A stretch of DNA of 64,000 nt from Thamnaconus septentrionalis (Eukaryota; Chordata; Actinopteri; Tetraodontiformes; Monacanthidae). Positions 36,252-48,634 of the stretch are shown piece after piece. The position numbers and the translations under genes are program-made. The notes beneath the pieces were generated by a model. That model made no database searches. It saw only the letters and a list, made by a program, of their open reading frames with translations, and was not told where the DNA came from. Where the stretch lies: NCBI GenBank assembly GCA_009823395.1, contig CM020503.1, forward strand, positions 4,554,501-4,618,500, read 5' to 3'. How positions within the stretch are numbered: position 1 is the stretch's first letter; each line of letters opens with the position of its first letter.

Positions 36252-36889
36252 CAGGGCTTCCCATGCCACGGCCCCCCAAACAGGGTTAGCCTCTGGCCGA
36301 GACCCCCTTCACAAACCAACAGACAATGCTACAAAATATCGAAAGAAGCACCAACTTTTAGAATGGTTTTTCTAACTTTTATCTGCTATTCAATACTTGT
36401 TACATTTGTTTACAAAAAGAATACCATCAAATTACATGTTGATAATCATGGTCATATTTCTATATGGCTGCAAAGTCAAACTTTACGTCTGCTGCCTCAT
36501 ATTATTGTTGTTTTTTTTCAGCAGTGTCTTCCACAGCTGAGCTGTTTGGTCTCTTTATCACAAACCTGTCCATTTTTTACTACCTCGGCTTGATTGAGGA
36601 GCAAATCTCGCTCATAAAAGGCGCAAACTGGCACGTCACACACACACACCGCCATGAACAATGGTTTTCACTGGCAGGCAATCATGCAATTTATTATTGT
36701 AGATTATATTTTATATAATAATGATTAAACAATGATTAGATTGTATTTGATAATACTGATTAAAAAATAACTTTATTCTTTTATTAATTTATTAGCATTT
36801 TCTTAATCTTCTCTCCAATTTTCTGTGTCCCCGTTTGCGCCCCCTGGGGGATCCTGCAGGGGCCAGGGACCCCACTTTGAAAACCACTG
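36252..36889. mobile_element. Non-autonomous hAT-like element
   Basis: The left end is CAGGGCTTCCCATGCC followed by a CCCCCC run. The right end, as complement, is CAGTGGTTTTCAAAGTGGGG. Both resemble hAT termini (CAGNGGTTCCCAAA-type). The 638-bp interior is AT-rich without transposase motifs. The flanking octamers CAGTAGAC and CTATGGCC match at only four positions, so the target duplication is decayed or the boundaries are slightly off. Confidence 0.55.
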
Positions 36890-37332
36890 CTATGGCCCAC
36901 AGAGTCGACTGTAAATTTAAAAAAATATATATATTTCGTCTTTCAGATCGCAACCCGATCTAACATCCCCGCATTTCAACAGAAGCTAATGTTGAAAATC
37001 TCCGATCAGGTTCCGCCTCTCTTGCAGGAAACGCACCTCTGTCGTCCTGCGCGCGTGTGTGTGTGTGTGTGTGTCTGCGCGCGTGGACATGACGGTTATC
37101 TGCAGAGACAGCGCTGGCTCACGCTGAGCCTGGGGACAGATTTATTTGGAGGAGATTTGGATGACTACACACCATGAAAGTTCTGTGTGATTGAGATGGA
37201 AAATGCCCTTCACGCCAGCCAATAAATCAGCGACGGGACACAGTAGCCAGTTGCCTCAAGTTTGGGAATCGCAAGGCAACGTTGCTCAGCCGTAATCTTT
37301 GGTTTTTAGGACGGGACCAGATGTGAGGAGCT

Positions 37333-37371
<39 letters not shown>

Positions 37372-37729
37372 ACAGAATCAGTAGAAACAACCCTGCTTCA
37401 TGAAATCAACAGTGTTTTTGGTTTCTTCCTTTTTTTTTCCTGAGGCCTCCTGAATGAGCCGTACGACACGAGGTTTGTATTTCCGAGCAGCGATACTCAT
37501 GATGGATCTCAGGAAATTATTTCTAATGATTTGCAAATGTTTAAAGCGTTTCAAGAGGTGCCTGAGTGATCAGCGATTGGGATCTGCGGGATAAAAGGAT
37601 TAACCGCTCGCTGCTCTGGAAATAACAACTCCTCCACCGAGAGACTGGATACATTTCACATGTTCATCTGGACGAGCGCCTTCTCACAATGTTCAGAAAG
37701 CAAGTCTCCCTGCAACAAACGACCGTGTA
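36890..37729. other. Intergenic with microsatellites, no gene seen
   Basis: GT and AC tracts lie at about 37047-37072 and 37336-37369. No genes or element ends were recognised. Confidence 0.55.
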
Positions 37730-37985
37730 GGTGATCGTTCGCTTGTTGACGAGGACAGTCGGCCAATCATATCGGCCAATCACGCGGCAGAGACTCATCT
37801 TCAGGCGTGCCGTTGTGGTGAAGATGAGCTGCTGAGGTGGACAGCGAGAGAGAAACTATCCAGTGAGAGGCAGCCGTGTGGAGGAAAATACCTCATCCAT
37901 GTCAGAATGGGCAGCGAGTGGTTGGAGACCATAGAAAGGCAACAGTAATAGAATAGCATCTTTGAACGCTACGCTCTGTCAGACC
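37730..37985 (+). mobile_element. Tc1-like transposon relic, internally deleted
   Basis: GCTTGTTGAC, then GGCCAATCACGCGGCAG, then AAACTATCCAGTGAGAGGCA, GACCATAGAAAGGCAACAGT and GCATCTTTGAACGC follow the order of the 5' region and early transposase of the same family as 7603-8240. The transposase start region is deleted between about 37830 and 37845. Confidence 0.6.
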
Positions 37986-38127
37986 CCTTCAAAACACTGA
38001 ACTTTTCCTCGGCAGTGGGACCAGCTGGTGAAAGAACCAATCAAAGGCCCCTAAACTGAAGCCCCACCCACAGCTACTGCACTTCTTCCATTTCCGTCCT
38101 CACAGGGGATCTTATGATCTTATGTTG

Positions 38128-38178
38128 GATAAATACCACAGGTCATTCTCACCTGCAGCCATCAGGCTGTATAACTGC
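38128..38178 (+). pseudogene. LINE ORF2 C-terminal scrap
   Basis: The frame from 38128 reads DKYHRSFSPAAIRLYNC. This resembles the conserved tail of reverse-transcriptase ORFs in several vertebrate LINEs, where a basic-aromatic stretch is followed by an AIRL-type motif. The following sequence to about 38290, including CTTTGCACTGTATATGCTGC, is typical of LINE 3' ends. An upstream TGA breaks the frame. The clade is not assigned. Confidence 0.5.
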
Positions 38179-38290
38179 CCTCAGTATAACTTTTCTCAAA
38201 GAATACTTTCCATTAAGGTGCAATTAAACACTTATTTATATTCTCTTCTCTTTGCACTGTATATGCTGCTGTAATTACAAATTTCCTCTT

Positions 38291-40198
38291 CAAATCTACT
38301 ATCCTCAAGAGTTCAAACCAGCGCACATGCTTTTACACATTATCCCAATGGTTCGACCAGCATGTTTTTTTGTAACATTACCACAAATGGCCCTAGTGGT
38401 TTTCAACCTTCTTCCAATCCTGTGCACTAAGAAATGTACACCGGTATCAGATCAGAACTGAAAAGATGTTTTTCTGTGCCTGCCAAGATCCAACATTTAA
38501 ACTAAAACCTGACACAAGTGCCAGAGAAGCATCCATCCAGTCACTTTGTGTTTTTTTGTTTGTTTGTTTTTCATTTTTCGCTGCATTATGACGTTCGAAC
38601 TGTCGGTCGACCGAGAAGAAGCCGTGAGTTCAATTCATTTTTTTTCCCCAATTCATTCTAATACTGCCACAGCCAAGCCAACCTAAACACGGTCCTGTGT
38701 GATTTTGTAGCGATTGCCATCTATATCTCGCTTGGGGCCAGTTGGGGGGCGTTTGCTGTCTGACTGCATTGTGTACAACAATGGGCCAAAACAGTCAGAA
38801 CACTGACAGGTGAAGAGAATAACATTGCTGCTGCCTGCGCTGTGTTAAGCTGGAGGGAAGCAGGAATCTTTTCATGTGTCTCAGCTTCTCCAGAGAACCT
38901 CGGTCCCGACTCACCACACCAGCGTACATTTGAGCTTGTTGCTCGCTAGCGCCACCGCACTCTGGAGACGGCCAGATATCTTGTAAATCTTCTTCTTTTG
39001 CGTGTTTCTCTCTCTGATTCCGATTGTATCCTGCCAAGATCGGTCCCGGGGCTTCCAATTACCAATGACCATCCAAACACACAAAAGCCCCAGAAATTAG
39101 ATGAAGGAAATGCATCATGTGGAAAGCAAAACAGGGTTAGGGCTAATCTTCCTGCCGACAAAGACGCCGCAGAGCTAGCCTCCAGGAGCCTCACACCAAA
39201 CATTCTATGCACAAAGTACACGGTGCAAAATGTGCCCTAATGGCCAAGCGTTACTCTATGCCACATACCTTCATGCTACGCTAATCAGCTAGCACCCCCC
39301 CCCCAATCCTTTTACAAGGCTCCCTACAGCCACTGTCATGCACTCAGGGCGGTTTATGATGCATGGGAAAGTGCAGCCTAGGCACTGTTGGCACCGGCGC
39401 TTTCGTAAACACTTCCTGAAGAGAGCGGAGCGCTCAAGGAAGAAAATATATTTTGCAAGGAACGCGACAGAGCAGAGGTCAGAGTGTGCTGCCAAGTTGC
39501 TGTCATCCCCAAGTAAACCTTCACAGACCTTGAAGCCCAATAATACTGTCGGCTTTTCTTCTTTTCTTCCCCAGCAAAGTTAGCTAACCATTAACCAAGA
39601 ATATCGTTGGCCAAGCGTAATTAATTCAGGTGACTCAACGGTAGCTGCTAAGACAAACTTTCCCCCCGCTGTGTCCTGTACGAAAGGTAATGGCTGAGTG
39701 CCGACTAGGAAGAGATTAGTCAGTGTCAATGTCTGGCTCTGCTTCGCCCACACTGGTCGCTGCCAGACATTAGCATTCCGATAAGGACCTGTGGAGATTT
39801 ATTGTTGTCTGGAAGTTGGGCCGACTGCTTTTGTCTGCAGCGAAAGTTATTACCATAAGAATGGCGGTTTGGGACACTTGGCAGACATTCACAAAATTCA
39901 CATAACATTCAGGGCTCGTTTGGCTTTTGTTAGCGCTCTGATCTCAAATTCAGTGTGTCCAGTATTTTGTTTGAAATTGCAAACACCCATTTTACAACTA
40001 ATCTGTCACCTTTAATCTGTAGTTCTGTCAGCACACAATTCCATCAGCGGGTTGCAGACATGTGTTGGAAGTCTCACCGGTGTTTGTCCCTGAACAATAT
40101 GACTGCACACAGAGCACTGAAGAACGCTTGACAGTAAAAGACAGTTCTTCATCATGTGCTGTTGGTTGAAAAGTTGGTTCACTAGAAAATAAAATTAG
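38291..40198. other. Intergenic, no gene seen
   Basis: Nothing coding was recognised. A run of C at about 39295-39303 stands out. AT-rich sequence precedes the hAT-like element. Confidence 0.5.
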
Positions 40199-40957
40199 TA
40201 GTGATTGAACCACTTGAGCCAACTGGTTCGAGAAAGGGTTCATTTCTCAAAGCTTCACGTGCACACGAAACCATCTATTGGCCAAGTGTATAATCAAAGG
40301 CAAGCTGTGTCTGAACCACATAATGTGTGATGCATTGAATTTTTGTGTCTGTTATGTCTGTTGGGAATGACTATGAATTGCAAAAAATGTATGACCAAAT
40401 CATTTCTGTACATAAATTATAATATGTGTATAATAAATTTTTTGAATGTATTCTGTTTGTGTAAATTTTCCGAAAATGGTAATACAATATGGCAGGTTGT
40501 GCAATTTTTTTTCTGAAAATGGCATGGGTGTAATCAGGCAGATGACAGTGAAAGTGCTTGTGTAACTTGGACATTGATGTACAGGACGGGGGCTCCATCC
40601 TATCACCTATCCTCTCCTCACTCTCTCCCTAAACTCTCCAAACTATCTCCAAACTAAACGCTATCTAGTCTCCAAACTCTCCAAACTATCTCCAAATCTC
40701 AACTGACTGCAACTCTCCTACAAAAACCCACATTTTGAATGGATACTGAGGCTTCTATATAGCCGTTAAACCTCGCGGCAAAATCTGAACCACTTCCTGA
40801 AGCAATCACGTGGTACAGCCGGGCGGCGAGGCTTCGGACGTCATCATTTTTGGCTCCTCCCCTAAATGAAGCAAGCCTCAATACGCGCTTCGCGGAAACG
40901 CCCTCATCATTACTCGACACACGCTTCGAAGCCTCGGCACGTCTCGTAACATCACTA
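40199..40957. mobile_element. Non-autonomous hAT-like element with 8-bp target duplication
   Basis: The left end is TAGTGATTGAACC and the right end, as complement, is TAGTGATGTTACGAG. The flanking octamers AAAATTAG (40191-40198) and AAAATGAG (40958-40965) match at 7 of 8 positions. This fits the 8-bp duplication made by hAT transposases. The right half is CpG-rich with repeated GAAGC/GCTTCG words. The 759-bp interior has no transposase. A 23-bp direct repeat with a 43-bp period lies inside. Confidence 0.65.
40631..40696 (+). repeat. Short tandem repeat, 43-bp period, two copies
   Basis: AAACTCTCCAAACTATCTCC begins at 40631 and again at 40674. It lies inside the hAT-like element. Confidence 0.8.
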
Positions 40958-40965
40958 AAAATGAG

Positions 40966-43900
40966 CTAGCATCTGCATTGCAGACCAATGGCAGCTATCT
41001 TAAGCAACTTAATGTTGCTCACTGTACTTTTGGTGGACTTATTAAAACTTTGTTGAGGAATCTCCTAAAATCGCATGTTATTTGTTAACAGTTTAACAGT
41101 ATGATATGGCCTTAGTTTCCTCCTCTTAATTGTGATTTTTAATGCTCCGGAAAGGTCAATTATGTCACCTATATGAGGATGATGTAATGTGTTAGTGTGA
41201 TTGTGTATGGATTTTTGAGCGGTGGTGTCATATTGAGGGTAATATGAGATGAATTATTTTGGGATGGACTAAATAGGATGTCACTGATGCCGAGGCCCAC
41301 CACTGGTTGTAAATCATTAACAGGACACATAGTTGACACATTATGACCAACCAACCCCATGCAAAATTCTCTTTATTACAAGGAACTTCAAGCATGGTTT
41401 AACAGTCAACTGATCAGGCAGAAATGATGTCATTTACTGCACAGCTCTGTAAATAATCACTAGACATAAAAACATTCAGGGGCTTTTATTCTGAGCTTCT
41501 GTGAAAATAAAACTCAGTGCTATCGCTTTCTGATTTAAAGGAAGATAGCACTGCTTAGAAGCTGACTGAAGGAAGTGTCTGCCTTTGCATATGTGGGCTG
41601 AGGGGGAAAAACTGAAAACGAAAAGCAAGGTAGAGATTTACTGCTTGACATTAAGAAGACATTTTCCTTTTTTAATAACTGGGTTGGAAATGGTGGGAAG
41701 TTGGTTAAAATAATGATCAGAAGCATTTGGAAAAAGTCAGTGAAAGACTGAATGTCAACACACCCACGCGCACACACACACAAACGCACACTCACGCCGC
41801 ACGTACACACAATGTTGGGATAATTAATCCATCTACAAGGACAAAGGGTGAAAGCATCGTCCAAAGGAGTGCATTTTTTTTTTTTATTTCCCTTTTTTTT
41901 TTTTTTTAACAAAATATCTTGAGGGAAATTAAAGAGCCAAATAGGCCAAACACAACTTTAATCCCACCTATAATTCTCAGGGTTTACTCATTTGCTCTCG
42001 GAGCCAGCTCCTGTGGTTAGCAACGGCCTGGCGTTCTCTCTTGTTTTCCTGTGTTTTACTCTTCAACATGCAACTTTGAAGAAGCTTCTAAATGTTCTTC
42101 GAACCCTTAAAGCAGCGACTCGCTTAACAAGTTCAAACTTTAAAGCCAGGCAGTAAGACCTTTGTTCTTTTGTTCTTACACAAATCTACATTATTGAAAA
42201 CCATACGGATGAACAGCAGATGAAAGGTCTGCCAATCAGGCCAGTCAGTCGGCCTCAGCAAACACTAGAAGTATCCACGTGGTGAAGGTCAAGCTCCTCT
42301 ATGCTGTATATTAAAGTGCGGACACATTAACAAGTGCACTGCACAATTATAAAAAGGTACACAAGAGTTTGGATGCGGATCAAAAGATAAGGTCACTGAA
42401 CCTGGTGGACTCAATTGTAATAATTACACCTACAAAACATGATGACCGGCCACAACCCCTCGTTAACTTTAACAATCAATGCAGACCTCTGTTAATTTGG
42501 AAAATCATTTGAATCGCATAACACAAATCGACTCGCTTGCACCAACAAGCTCCGCTTAAATCGCTTTCTCAAGTGGAGCCCAAGCCAGAGATGAGCAAAT
42601 GAAATTAATATGCAGCGTTTGCATGATTTTGCTCACAGGACAACATGGGTACGAGTTCCTCAACCATATCGCTTGATTAATGGAGGATTTGGGGGAAAAG
42701 AAAATATCCCAGGACAAATGGCTGCAGTTGGCTGGATGTGATGTTTGAACAGATTGGGAAGGAAAAGCCAACTCATGGGAGACTGGTGCATCGGCGCAGA
42801 GATGAGTTAATGCTGAAACAGGAAGGTATAAATAATGGAGCCTTTATCAGCACCTTCCAGGAGCTTTTCACTGCAACAAGTGTGAATACCACAGAGGTGT
42901 TTTGGTTCAAAGTGCTTCAGCCACAAAAGATGAACATATTCTGGTTTGACAGTTGAGTAATAATACAATTCATACAAGGCAATATTTATTTTTGAAGGCA
43001 GTCAAACTTTAAAGTTAATAAAGATAAACTTGATTTATTGTCTCTGAAGAAAAATCGAACTGTTGAGTCAGTTGAGCTTTTAGAAAAGGTCCGACCACCC
43101 TAGTCGAGGTAAAAAAAAAAAAAAAAAAAAAAAAAAGTCAATTAACTGTGCTGTGTTGTCATTCCAAAAATGTTCAAATGTGATATTCTTCAATGTGCAT
43201 GATGAAAGACTTTATGGAAACTCGCTAACAGTACATCAGTGACAGACAGAAGACTTGGCCACTGATGACCAAATTCGCTTCACATCCATTTTAAAATCAA
43301 ATCCTTCCACTTTAAAGTTATGCTGGACTCAAGCTGGCAAATCACAGCAATGTCCTTATCTACATTCTGGCACTGAAATGTGACAAAACATGAGGTACAT
43401 TATTGGCATCTGTGTCTTTGATGCTTCTCACATTGTCTGCATTCTGTTGCCAAAACGTAGCTTCTGACCACGTAACTTGTGGTGCTCCCAGTTTATCTGG
43501 TTCATCGCAGAATCGTTTGAATTCAAAGTAGTTCACCGGTCATTTTGCTCTGCAGCCCAACCACTCCACACTTGTCCACCCTGCAGGAGGTCAAGGTCTG
43601 TCTTCTGTTTACGTCCTGTCGCTGATTTCATCGGAGATCTTTTCATTGTTTCCCACTGCTGGGACACGGTGGTCCTGCCTCTAATCTGCGGGAACTCTGG
43701 GAAGTCACAGCGGGTCAATATTTGTCCGCTTGGCCAGAGTGATCAACAGCAACGCTTTTTTTTTTCTTTTTTTTTTTCGAACACAGGTGATAAGAGACTC
43801 GGCTCTGTCGGTGACCTGCCGATGAAGTTAAGGGGGAAACCTCGTTTTATCACAGACCAAATGTTTACACACGTTAATGAGTAAATAAGATATATGTGTG

Positions 43901-45113
43901 GAAGTAATGGAACTGGTCCAGATCTCCACCAATAGCGAATGACTGTAAGTCCAAGTCTCATCTAAAAAGTGTCACAGCTTCTCCTAATTCAAAATTTAAA
44001 AAAAATATATATATAAACGTAGAGAAGGAACACACATCTAATTGACGACATTATTTGATACAGAAAGCTGAAAACTAAACTGCACAACAAATGCTTGGCG
44101 TTCACAGCACCAGAAAACCAAGTGCGTGGCGTTCAGGTGTTGCCACGTAAATCACAAACCCAGAGCAATAAACAGGAATGAAGTGGTGTGCTTTGCATTG
44201 GAAAAAAAAAAAATCACAGCAACAGATCTGAACCTCAACAATATTTTCATTAATATCAGGAAGCAGGAAGGTGTCGTGCATCATCCCTAAATTCTTCAAC
44301 TTAAGTGCGTTGGAAGTGATAAGCTTTGTTTCAACTCTGTCTTGGAAAAACACAGTTCAGTCAAACCGGGAAAGAGCCAACAACGCATCATTGTGTGGTG
44401 AAATCCTGTGCTGCTCCTCTGACGTCTCTGCAGCGTCCGGCGACGTCTCTGCCACCCGTCACACGTCCAACATGAAACCTCGCTATGATGTCACCTGCCA
44501 GCACTCGGATGACTGACACAGAGGCAACTTAAAGGAACACAGCAACCAGACGTGCGGCGACAGCGCAAAAAACCGCCGACTGATGTCACGTCCCAGCAGC
44601 AACGGTGCCGACCGTCACATTCGGGGAAACGGAGCGAACAGTGGCTCTCTATTGGCCGTAACCAGGCGAAAGAAAGAAAACATTTCCAAACCCGCCCAAG
44701 TTTCTCTGTCGTCCTCCTCCTGTTCGTCCGCATGTTAGCATATACACATAAACACCTATTACCATTGACACACATCAGCTCCAAACAGCCCATAACGTTC
44801 ACATTTACACACACGCACACACTCTCAATAAAAGGTCAAACCACCAAAAGCTGTTGAGTCATCACCAAAAATGGAAAGATTTAATATCTTCAGTGGTGCG
44901 TCGTGGTTGTTTTTTTTTTTTGTTTGTTCTTTTTTTTTTATTTCAACTCAGAGGACAAACTGTGAAATAAGAAGAAAAAAAAACAGCCATTATAAGGGGA
45001 AAAAAATGGGATCATTTGTCATCGTTTCCTGCTGCCGGTAGCTGTGGACAGAATGAGAAAGTGACAGCGGTGCCGCAGGACGTGACGGTGCATCTTAAAG
45101 AGGCAAAAGTCTA
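40966..45113. other. Intergenic, no gene seen
   Basis: It holds A- and T-runs at 41874-41885, 41892-41907 and 43111-43136, an imperfect CA tract near 41760-41790 and an AT tract near 44000-44015. Open frames up to about 135 codons lack motifs. Interval 44400-44720 is relatively CpG-rich. Confidence 0.5.
43111..43136 (+). repeat. Poly-A run (26 bases)
   Basis: An uninterrupted A tract. It could be a retroposon tail, but no matching target duplication or element body was recognised. Confidence 0.9.
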
Positions 45114-45145
45114 CCTAAAGGACAGGGCCGCCCCTGTCCTTTAGG
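45114..45145. repeat. Perfect 14-bp hairpin
   Basis: CCTAAAGGACAGGG (45114-45127) and its exact complement CCCTGTCCTTTAGG (45132-45145) are separated by CCGC. It lies at the left of a CpG-rich block. Confidence 0.9.
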
Positions 45146-45404
45146 GGCGGTGTCGTGGCTCCAGACTGGAAAACAGAGTCCAGTGTAACAAATCATAAAC
45201 CTCTGTACTGAAAATGAATCAAAAAATGCAACAAAGGTTGAAAGATGAACTCCTGATATTCTCAAAGAATGCTACATTTTAGAGGACGTGGTGTGCTAGG
45301 TTTTAGCATGCTAGCTAACATTAGCTTCCACTAACCAGCTGATGTCCTCTTCGCTACAGTATCACTGGGTTCAGGCTTTAACATTGTTAAGTGTGTTAGA
45401 AGCC

Positions 45405-45473
45405 CCTGCTCCACTGGCCAAAAAACGTCGTGAAGTCCCGCGACTAATCGGCATTACGTGGCAGTGGAGCAGG
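45405..45473. repeat. 12-bp inverted repeat
   Basis: CCTGCTCCACTG (45405-45416) and CAGTGGAGCAGG (45462-45473) are exact complements. The stem extends through CCA/TGG with one bulged G. The 45-base loop contains a further GTCG/CGAC pairing. Confidence 0.85.
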
Positions 45474-45921
45474 CTCACCGAGACACACTGAAGCACGACA
45501 CGTCAAACAACCCGGCAAGGGACCCGGGTAATAATCGGCACCGATCGGCCCTGCACCGATCGCTTGCGATGGAATTGGGACACCCACGACATCACCACCT
45601 TTTTTACCCGCCGCACGGGATGACGTTGAGCGTAACGTGCGCTAAGTCATAATGTCGCGCCAGTCGCAGCGTAGATCAAGTACTGATGCAAAAGTTTTCG
45701 ATCACGTTCGCTCGCGGCTCGCGCATAAAATGGACCAGACGCCGAAACGATCGCTGCACGGCGCGAACCGGCCGCGGAGGTGCGCGCCGCTTCAAGTCTG
45801 GCGTGAACGACGAGAATCGTTCCGCTTCTACAGCCAAAAGTGCCCAGCAACTAAGAACGCGATCTCAGCGCGATGACGTCAGCAGACACGCAGCGGTGAA
45901 TGAAAGCGGGGGGGGCTAAAA

Positions 45922-45958
45922 TTAGCCTCTTCTCTAATTTTAGTAGAGAAGAGGCTAA
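45922..45958. repeat. Perfect 15-bp hairpin
   Basis: TTAGCCTCTTCTCTA (45922-45936) and TAGAGAAGAGGCTAA (45944-45958) are exact complements with loop ATTTTAG. The left arm overlaps a palindrome GGCTAA-AA-TTAGCC (45914-45927). Confidence 0.9.
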
Positions 45959-48544
45959 AGAGTCATTTTTACTGTCTTTACCACCCGTTCAACCTGTGTT
46001 TTTAAGCTAACATTTTAGAAGGCTGTGTTACTGTTAGCATCGTGATTCCCACTCACTGCTCTTCATTGTTTGTCAGGAGACGGGGAGTTCCGGTTCTGAA
46101 GGAGGAAGAGCTTCTACACGCTTCCACACGCTCCCACTAGTTACTAAACAAGTAGCAGGAGAGCAACACACACAGAGGGCGCTGTCACGTCACTTTCTAC
46201 GTGAGATGCAACGTCACTGTTAGTTCTGTTCAGAGATGTTAATGTTTCTTCCTCAGGTCTGCTCAGCTGAATTTTGTATTCAGATGTTGACCCCTTTGAT
46301 ATGAAGCACAGTGTGGGTGTGACAGATGGAGGGAGACGCAGGATGTCTGGGTAGTGTTGGGTTGGGGCGGGGGTGGTGTCTACGTGTCTGGTCAGTGTTG
46401 AAGGACCCATAATGCCGCTGGTCTGGCCGGACTCGGACGCAAGCCATTCGTCAGAGAGAGACAGTTACACACCAGGCTAAATGAGGCTTATCCAGCAGTC
46501 TGGCTAGAGGTGTGTGTGTGTGTGTGTGTGTACAACTTCACCTTAGGTGTGTCTTTAACTTTTTTTAGTGCGAGTATAAAATCTTACTGTTTGAGTGCGT
46601 GGCAGGCAGTGACACATACCTCAGAGCATAATGTCTGTGTGTTTTTGTGTGCTCGCCATGTCACCGCACTCATAAAAAGCCGTCACAACAGACGCTAACC
46701 TCAAAAGCCGCGCGACTGAAATAAAAAATAATAATAAATTACAGAGTCGTTTCTTGATGTAAAGGGCGAATCAAAAAGCTGGAAAAAAAAAAAAAAAAAG
46801 CTCACTCTGCTTTTTTCCACAATGAGAAAGTTGTTTGTGCGACGCTCCTAAAGCTAATACTCGCCCTGCTTTTATTTGGAAATTTTCCTGGCTGTCCCTC
46901 ACACTTCTCTCAACACGCCGGCAGCTCTGCTGACTTTCCCGGCGCTGCTGCACGTTTTCCAACGAGGCCAAGACACAATTGACGGTAAACATGGAGGGGA
47001 GGCAGATCAATTCAATCAGCTCAACGTAAATATGGTAAACATTCCCTTCCCAGAACTGATAAAAATCGCAAAAAAAAAAAAGAAAACCTGTGGCCCAGAA
47101 CAGTGGGAGGACGATACAGCAAACAGCCGTCTTTCTTCTCGGGCCATCTCCTCCACAGGACTCTGGCTCCTCTCAGAGAGCTGCACGCATGGTTTTGGAA
47201 ATGCCTGGAGTTTAGGTTCGTGCAGCTTGTGCTGCTGCCCCGCAACAGCCGATGTGAAAACTTAATGTGGAAGGACGACGTTGAGAAAACGTAATTTTGA
47301 TGCAACTGCAACCTCATTCAGGCGGTGCACTTCCAATTTGTAGGCGTTTGAAGCTCTTGAACTTATGCTGTCCGTTGTTCAGCTGCGAGACTCACGTCTC
47401 CGTGTCTCAAGACAGATAGCGGTATAAAGTTACACGGTGCAGTGTTGAAGGGCTTTTATTGAGTTTCCATGTGTTTCCCCATATTTCTTCACTCTTCGTG
47501 ACCTTTTCACACACTGGGGGGGCCCGGACACAGTTGGCCCCAAAGTCCAGTTTCAAGTGTGAACAAAACCTTGTGGTGCTCGAGTTCAGCTCATCATGCT
47601 GGTTCCTGAGTGACAAGTGTTTCTAGTCATGTCTGATAAGTCCATGACTTTTCCAAATGTCAGAGTGAAAAACCAAAATACCACAAATTTTGACATCTAG
47701 CTAAAAAAAAAGACTGTTCACACACAAAAGAGACTTTTTAGTCATTTAAAGTCATACTGTTTATGTGGAACAAACGTTTCGTCCCCCACAGTGGTTCAGT
47801 GACCAATGATGGCTAACAAGTTCATGGTCTCAGAACTGTGTACTCACACTAAGGCCAGTTGTTCTGTACTGTGTCAAAGCACACCTCCTCAGTGTACCAA
47901 GCACTCACACTAGCCAATTAATCTGGAGTTTAGGGCTCAAACGTCCATGGGCATGGCACAGATTCTCTAGTGTGAGAATGCCTTAGGAAAACGCAAATGA
48001 ACCAAGCAATACCGACCATCTTAAAAGACAGATTAGGAGGAATGATTGCTGACTGGTCAGGCATGTTAGCTAATGCTATCTATCACTTCTCAGATGCTGT
48101 GCTAGCACCTGGAAAAATGTCTAACCAACTTTTTAAACCACATACAAAACCAGCAGTAGTCCAGATTCAACTTTTGCACTCTGAAACACTTCCTCTATGT
48201 CCCAACTTTGTATAGAGGGTTTTCCCCAGTTTCCCGTCAAAACAGGAATCCATTCAACCCATATGTTAATTATGCTTGTTGCAAATGCCATGAATGGAGT
48301 GAGAAGTTTGATTGAATTGATGAAGATGTGGCTCTGGTGCACACTACTTCTCAGAATAGGATAAGATGGACACACGGAGAAGACATTTCATTCAAAATCA
48401 TATATACACCCTCAAAGTATCTTTAATGTCTGAATCGGCTTCACTTGATTGATTGTCACATTTAGCTAGCTGTGTATTTACCTGTGGACCAGCACTAGGA
48501 GGATTCTAAAAGTGTGCCCCCTTGAGGCTGCATTTTTGGGTTGG
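45959..48544. other. Intergenic, no gene seen
   Basis: A CTCF-core word CAGAGGGCGC lies at 46173-46182 on the plus strand. There is a GT tract at 46509-46531 and A-runs at 46783-46799 and 47070-47081. Interval 47830-47985 repeats CACACTA/TAGTGTGAG words and could be a decayed DNA transposon, but ends were not found. Confidence 0.5.
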
Positions 48545-48634
48545 GCAGGTTTGGGTTCGGGTCAAACCCTGGACCCCTGGACCTCTCAGTCTCAGCTGGG
48601 TTCTCTACCACTGAGCCATTGTCACACCGACACA
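48545..48634 (-). mobile_element. tRNA-like SINE relic of a second family
   Basis: On the minus strand an exact A box TGGCTCAGTGG (complement of 48608-48618) is followed by GTAGAGAACC and a weak B box GGTTTGACCC (complement of 48559-48568). The arms do not fold as a proper tRNA, so this is a SINE head or tRNA pseudogene rather than a tRNA gene. It differs from the family at 4074 in the sequence between the boxes. Confidence 0.5.

Larger units (their letters stand above)
45405..45958. other. CpG-rich repeat-like block of unknown class
   Basis: CpG density is clearly above the flanks, with repeated CGATCG and CGCG words. The block is bounded by an inverted repeat at 45405-45473 and a perfect hairpin at 45922-45958. 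Open frames in it (up to 77 codons) are arginine-rich because of the CpG content and match nothing I know. It may be a non-autonomous DNA transposon or a small CpG island; TSD evidence is lacking. Confidence 0.4.

Noticed and set aside
40631..40696. Direct repeats resembling a CRISPR array
   Set aside because: Only two copies, low complexity, inside a transposon and in a vertebrate genome.
45123..45553. hAT element with CAGGGCCG at both ends
   Set aside because: The eight-base ends match, but the flanking octamers CTAAAGGA and CACCGATC are unrelated and the similarity stops after eight bases.
45652..45919. Arg-rich overlapping open frames in the CpG-rich block
   Set aside because: Several frames on both strands are open at once, which is the expected effect of GC/CpG-rich composition; none has a known motif.
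48545..48634. tRNA gene on the minus strand
   Set aside because: A box is good but the B box is weak and the acceptor and anticodon arms do not pair. Better read as a SINE or tRNA relic.
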